This document shows, piece by piece, positions 59,994-64,000 of a stretch of 64,000 nt of DNA. A program made the translations under genes and the position numbers. This DNA is from CAYPGT01 sp964512985. Lineage in GTDB: Bacteria > Cyanobacteriota > Vampirovibrionia > LMEP-6097. Location of the stretch: positions 1-64,000 of the forward strand of contig CAZELI010000011.1 in assembly GCA_964512985.1 (NCBI GenBank), given 5' to 3'. Every line of letters begins with the position of its first letter. The first letter of the stretch is position 1. Under the pieces are notes generated by a model. The model was not told the DNA's origin, did no database searches, and worked only from the letters and a program-made list of their open reading frames with translations.

Positions 59994-60638
59994 TTATATC
60001 TCATTTTTCAAAACCAAGCTTTCGGCGTATCGCATTTCACCAGTAGCAAACTTCGTAATTATTGCTTCTCGCTCTTCAGGTTTGGCTGCTTTTAATTCTT
60101 TACTTAAAACTTGAACATGAATCGCTTCTGGTTTATTCGGATCAAAGTTTTTAAGATGCGGGAAGAATTTTGCTTCTTTCGCTTTAACTACTTCTGCAAG
60201 CTTAAAAGGATCTTTTTGTAATTTTGTTATAAGCTCTTGTAGCTGCCAGCAACGTAAGAGAAATTCCCGTGGATAAGATCTAGCATCCAGATTCAATTCT
60301 TCATTCAAAAATTTAATTACCGATTCTGATTTCATCCACTCTGATAATTCTTGGTTCACTTTATTTGCATGCTGCCAAGTTTCTATTTCTTGTGCTTTAG
60401 CAAGCTCATAACCTTTTTTATCATTCTGAGCTTGTAATTTTTGTATCTTTCTATACTCAAGTAAATCAGTCCAAGCCTGCAAATTAGTACAAGTATCTAA
60501 ACTTTCTGAGAACCTACCTTTGAGTTTCTCCAAACTAGGATTTTGAAATTCCATTCCTGAAGCAGCTAAAACTAATGCTGCTAGACCTCCTCCATAAAGC
60601 CAAGGTCTATAAGCTACAGTGGGCCTAGTTTCAGTCAT
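59994..60638 (-). CDS. Uncharacterised helical membrane-anchored protein
   Basis: A 214-aa protein with one N-terminal membrane segment (about 12-28) and a highly charged, helical remainder likely to form coiled coil. I do not recognise it. GGAGG lies 10 nt before the ATG, the best Shine-Dalgarno site in the window. It is the first gene of the prenyl synthase operon. Confidence 0.55.
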   Translation of the reverse strand: MTETRPTVAYRPWLYGGGLAALVLAASGMEFQNPSLEKLKGRFSESLDTCTNLQAWTDLLEYRKIQKLQAQNDKKGYELAKAQEIETWQHANKVNQELSEWMKSESVIKFLNEELNLDARSYPREFLLRCWQLQELITKLQKDPFKLAEVVKAKEAKFFPHLKNFDPNKPEAIHVQVLSKELKAAKPEEREAIITKFATGEMRYAESLVLKNEI

Positions 60639-60683
60639 AAATTGATACCTCCATACAGAATATTAACTAGAACTTATTATAAA

Positions 60684-60774
60684 CTATCGTCCATTATACT
60701 GTACGATTTTCTTTAGAGAATGGGAATTATAAGGTATAAATATAGATATTTTTATCCATTATATAGGACGATAG
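60684..60774. promoter_or_regulatory. Inverted and direct repeats upstream of the Ig-like gene
   Basis: CTATCGTCC (60684-60692) and GGACGATAG (60766-60774) form a perfect 9-bp inverted repeat 73 nt apart. TCCATTATA occurs next to each (60690 and 60755). The distal arm touches the start codon at 60776 and includes the likely -10 region (TATATA). Looped binding by a regulator is possible. Confidence 0.5.
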
Positions 60775-60775
60775 C

Positions 60776-61570
60776 TTGAGATTCTTAATACAAATCATAA
60801 TTATAATTTTGGCCACTACACTAGCTGCTAAGGCGAGTTTTTCGCCAATATCCACAGATCCTGCAAATAACGACAGTCTTGTTGCTAGGAATCCAGTTTT
60901 TACTCTAGATTTCTCTCATAATGCTTGCTGGTATATGTTTATGGCTTACGTTAAAAATGCTAATGATGATTCGACAATAGATACTCTCACTATGGCTAAT
61001 CTTAATGGCGATGGAACTTCTCGAATCACTCTTAGTACTAATGTAACTTTAGCTTCAAATACTGCTTACTATTTGGATTTACCTGCTGCTGCACTGCACG
61101 ATTGTGATCCAAGTTATAGCAATGTTAATAACTACACTAGAGTAGATTTCACTACTGGAGCTTGTACGGGGTCTGGCACTTGCTGTTACAACCCACCTTC
61201 ATGTATTGGTCCTTGCTTTGGGAACTATAATGGTATTAAGCATTTGTCACCACCTGATAATGGGCACTTTATGCAAAGCTACGAAGGGATAGGCATTGTA
61301 TTTAATGGCAATGTTACTATCGGCACTGGAAATATCATTATTCGAAGATATAGTGATGATGTAGCTTTTGAGACTATCAATGTTAATAGTGTTCGAATTA
61401 CTGGCTGGGGAACCGATAGAATTAAAATAGACCCCATTGGTAACTTAGCTGACAATACTCAGTACTATATAAACTTTGATATTGAAGGTTGGAGTTTAAC
61501 AGGTAATAAGGATAAATGGAATTTCTGGACTAAGAGTACTCCTAATAGCTTTTCGGGGAGTGGTTTATAA
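60776..61570 (+). CDS. Exported Ig-like (Big_5) domain protein
   Basis: A 264-aa protein with a signal peptide (1-20) and two SbsA-like Ig domains: about 25-125 and 155-250 (SPPDNGHFMQSYEGIGIVF and GNIIIRRYSDD segments). Between them lies a small cysteine-rich link CYNPPSCIGPC. Such domains bind or organise envelope surfaces. The start is TTG (60776), as no ATG fits. The last gene in the window is a clear relative. Confidence 0.7.
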   Translation: MRFLIQIIIIILATTLAAKASFSPISTDPANNDSLVARNPVFTLDFSHNACWYMFMAYVKNANDDSTIDTLTMANLNGDGTSRITLSTNVTLASNTAYYLDLPAAALHDCDPSYSNVNNYTRVDFTTGACTGSGTCCYNPPSCIGPCFGNYNGIKHLSPPDNGHFMQSYEGIGIVFNGNVTIGTGNIIIRRYSDDVAFETINVNSVRITGWGTDRIKIDPIGNLADNTQYYINFDIEGWSLTGNKDKWNFWTKSTPNSFSGSGL

Positions 61571-61595
61571 ATCATTATTGACTTAATATATAAGA

Positions 61596-63203
61596 ATGCC
61601 CATTCTTTCTAAATTATTATTGAATCCTAAATCAAGACTAATTTTTGCTTTATGTGCAGGTTTACTATTAACTAGCACTGCTCCATATATTGGCTTGGGG
61701 ATATATGCTTGGGTTGCTTTAGTTCCTCTCTTCCTTCTTATTAGAACGTCCACTTCTTATAAAGCTGCTTCACTTGAGGCTTTGGTTTTCTTGCTTAGTT
61801 ATAATCTAAGTTTTTTCATTTGGATACTTGGTGTACATCCGTTAACTTGGCTGCATATAGGTAACACAGAGAGCCTGATTGTAACTTTTTTAATCTGGTT
61901 TCTTACAGCTCTGTTTCATAGTGTTGTTTTAAGCCCAGTGATTCTTCTCACTAAATTTCTTTTCTTGAAAAATAAAGTCAATGAATTATCAATGATCTAT
62001 ATCATTCTTATTGCACTTGCCTGGGTGCTAACAACTCACACCTTAACATTAAATCTCGAGCCAAACCTTGCTAGTATCGCCATTCCATTGAATGAATTAG
62101 CTTACAGCCAATACCAATACAAAGAAATTATTCAATGCTGCAATATAATTGGCGCTATCGGTTTAGAGTTCTTGATTGTATTAGTTAACTTAGTTCTCTT
62201 GAATTTATTAGATACTAATCTAAAAATCAACCGCAAAAATTTAACTAAATACTTAACTATAATTATTATTCTTTTCGTCGTACTATTAAGTTACGGAAAA
62301 TCTGAAATCGAACAAGCCAAAAAACAAAGAAGCGAGAATTCTAGTAAACTTAAATCTTTTGCGATAGTACAAGCCAATTACTCACAGGCTTCTAAGGAAG
62401 TGAATACCACCGATCCTCTCGCTACAATTAAATACCAACACCAACTTTCTGGGCAGGTTCAAAACAGAGTTGATTTTCTTTTTTGGGCTGAAGGATCAGT
62501 ACGAGTAGTTAATAAAAGTAAATTACAAGTTACTTTATTTAGAGATCTGGTTAGTAAAGCAAACGTTTTTGTTTATAGTACTCCAATGATAATTACTGGA
62601 CATAATTATACTGTAATTGATTTTATGGAGTATAACTATACTGGTAATGTTGCAACAGGTTTTAATTTACAACATTATTACAAATCAAGATTAATGCCCT
62701 TTGGCGAGTACACTCCATTCTATAACTGGCTACCAGCAAATTTACAACAAATCTCTGATAACACTATTGGTGAAAATTTTATTTCAAGTTCACCGAATCA
62801 ACCTCTTTTAATTAATAAGATAAAAATTGCTAGCACTCTATGTTCTGAACTTATGTTCCCACAAATCTTACGCAAGCAAGTCAGAGAAGGAGCAGAGTTA
62901 ATGCTCAATCTCAATGATCTCTCTTGGTACAGAAGTCCACTAAATATTTTTAGAAGCACTAGACCTAATACCTATGATCAACCTGGCGAAGATATGGTTA
63001 AGAAACTTTTCTTTGCTGTAGCGGTTTTTAGAGCAGTTGAAAACCATAGAGATCTCATCTTATCCTCTAACACAGGTTATTCTGCCCTTATTAACCATGC
63101 TGGAGAAGTCTTAGTACTTAGTGGAGCTAATAGACCTGCCATCCTGCAAAACTCCTTCTTACCAACAGCAGAGAAGTCTATTTATACCTTCTACAGTTGG
63201 TAA
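61596..63203 (+). CDS. lnt: Apolipoprotein N-acyltransferase
   Basis: Lnt adds the third acyl chain to lipoproteins in the periplasm. The 535-aa protein has about eight membrane segments, then a nitrilase-like domain with the catalytic residues in place: Glu in FLFWAEGS, Lys in KSRLMPFGEYTP, Cys in STLCSELMFP. It is complete, and implies a diderm envelope with triacylated lipoproteins. Leaderless: TAATAT ends 6 nt before the ATG. It sits between two related Ig-like genes. Confidence 0.9.
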   Translation: MPILSKLLLNPKSRLIFALCAGLLLTSTAPYIGLGIYAWVALVPLFLLIRTSTSYKAASLEALVFLLSYNLSFFIWILGVHPLTWLHIGNTESLIVTFLIWFLTALFHSVVLSPVILLTKFLFLKNKVNELSMIYIILIALAWVLTTHTLTLNLEPNLASIAIPLNELAYSQYQYKEIIQCCNIIGAIGLEFLIVLVNLVLLNLLDTNLKINRKNLTKYLTIIIILFVVLLSYGKSEIEQAKKQRSENSSKLKSFAIVQANYSQASKEVNTTDPLATIKYQHQLSGQVQNRVDFLFWAEGSVRVVNKSKLQVTLFRDLVSKANVFVYSTPMIITGHNYTVIDFMEYNYTGNVATGFNLQHYYKSRLMPFGEYTPFYNWLPANLQQISDNTIGENFISSSPNQPLLINKIKIASTLCSELMFPQILRKQVREGAELMLNLNDLSWYRSPLNIFRSTRPNTYDQPGEDMVKKLFFAVAVFRAVENHRDLILSSNTGYSALINHAGEVLVLSGANRPAILQNSFLPTAEKSIYTFYSW

Positions 63204-63302
63204 TGGAGCTGATTGTTTTAATCTAATACAAATAACCTAGAATCTTAAACCTATAACAATCACATAATATTAATATGGACTATCCTTGTCCTTAATAATT
63301 TA

Positions 63303-64000
63303 ATGAAAACAAACAAGAACAATCTTGTACTAAGCTTTAGTGTAGTTCTGATCTGCATTACTTTTCAATTATGCTTTTTTGAAAATCAAGCACTGGCATC
63401 GTTCGACCCAATCAGTCGTAGTCCTGCTATTGGGGCTACAGGTGTCGCTATTGATAGTAATCTAGTTATCACTTTTAATGATAATTGGAAGGCTATACCA
63501 AGTAACTCAGGTTTTTATATTCAAATCAAAGATAGTAATAATAATGTTTTTGCAACTTATAATTTTCCTGCATATCCTGCAAATATCACTGGCGAAGGAA
63601 CTCCCTCTTTAACCATAAACCCTAGTTCCGATTTAGCACCCCAGACTAATTATACAGTAGTGTTTTATTATGAAACTTTATATGGTGAGAGTAATCCGAC
63701 TTTTACCTACCCCGATCCAAGTACGATAGATAGTACTTGGAATTTTACTACTGGTGGTTGCTACAATCCTCCTACTTGTATCGGTCCATGTATTGCCGAA
63801 GATCCAGAGATCTTACATAAGTCGCCTCCTGATGGTGGACACTTCATGCAATCTTACGAAGGTATCAATATGATTCTTGATCAAGTTGTTACAGTGGGCG
63901 TCGGCAATATTGTTATTAGGAAATACAGCGATGATAGCGCTGTGGAAACTATCGATGTCACAAGTAATAAAGTTACAGGCTGGGGTACTACTAGCATTAC
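63303..64000 (+). CDS. Exported Ig-like (Big_5) domain protein, partial
   Basis: This gene starts at the ATG at 63303 and is open to the window edge (232 codons). Signal peptide about 1-32, then the same order as the gene at 60776: first Ig-like domain, link CYNPPTCIGPC, SPPDGGHFMQSYEGIN and GNIVIRKYSDD, followed by VTGWGTTSIT. The similarity is obvious over the second half. It is a tandem paralogue with lnt in between; the 3' end lies beyond the window. Confidence 0.75.
   Translation, partial: MKTNKNNLVLSFSVVLICITFQLCFFENQALASFDPISRSPAIGATGVAIDSNLVITFNDNWKAIPSNSGFYIQIKDSNNNVFATYNFPAYPANITGEGTPSLTINPSSDLAPQTNYTVVFYYETLYGESNPTFTYPDPSTIDSTWNFTTGGCYNPPTCIGPCIAEDPEILHKSPPDGGHFMQSYEGINMILDQVVTVGVGNIVIRKYSDDSAVETIDVTSNKVTGWGTTSI

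Overview
The window is an AT-rich bacterial chromosome segment with short intergenic gaps, many overlapping genes and encoded lipoprotein and envelope functions. It opens at the 5' end of a 16S rRNA gene on the minus strand. Several genes point to the cyanobacterial lineage: a GuaB3-type IMP dehydrogenase relative, a CobT-like UPF0284 protein (known mainly from cyanobacteria and archaea), a ferredoxin-type siroheme sulfite reductase, and a DUF212 PAP2-like protein beside a polyprenyl synthase. No photosynthesis gene is present, so a non-photosynthetic sister group (Melainabacteria/Vampirovibrionia) is my best guess. That is an inference; the 16S fragment is too short to prove it.

Layout. 1-9.5 kb: 16S start, a HipBA-type toxin-antitoxin pair, a CDP-alcohol phosphatidyltransferase carrying an inserted repeat, homoserine kinase, CtpA protease, a Dus enzyme and a methyltransferase/exported protein pair. 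9.5-20.9 kb: tRNA-Asp, a structured intergenic stretch, a large secreted GPDQGQ-repeat protein, an SGNH-like protein, two alpha/beta hydrolases, a lipoprotein, Maf, an AAA ATPase with triplicated operators, and GuaB3. 20.9-29.8 kb: sulfate assimilation on the minus strand. One block is sulfite reductase, APS reductase and two siroheme genes; the other is DUF309, CysD, DUF5674, a small protein and CysN. A UPF0284 gene and trpC lie between them. 29.8-32.4 kb: a DCC protein, a flavin reductase and a RelBE-like pair. 32.4-53.3 kb: a surface-polysaccharide region. It holds a nucleotidyltransferase, a dehydratase, an aminotransferase, a formyltransferase, GT2, large membrane proteins, methyltransferases, AsnB and a two-gene Rieske oxygenase. 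Toxin-antitoxin genes, AAA/DUF4143 ATPases and gene remnants are mixed in. 53.3-64 kb: citrate synthase, an amino-acid permease, a hydrolase, isoprenoid genes, apolipoprotein N-acyltransferase and two related Ig-like exported proteins, the last cut by the window edge.

Three patterns cut across the window. First, many genes have a TATAAT-like -10 box only 6-9 nt before the start codon and no visible Shine-Dalgarno sequence, which implies widespread leaderless transcription. Second, palindromic elements of about 110 bp, similar in layout to REPINs, occur between genes, and some run into coding sequence. Third, toxin-antitoxin and DUF4143 genes share a GGGTATAA extended -10 promoter, usually with palindromic operators.

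The most unusual single loci are a small protein ending in a copy of the CysD C-terminal tail, placed between cysD and cysN, and a Rieske oxygenase whose two domains are separate genes divided by one in-frame stop codon.
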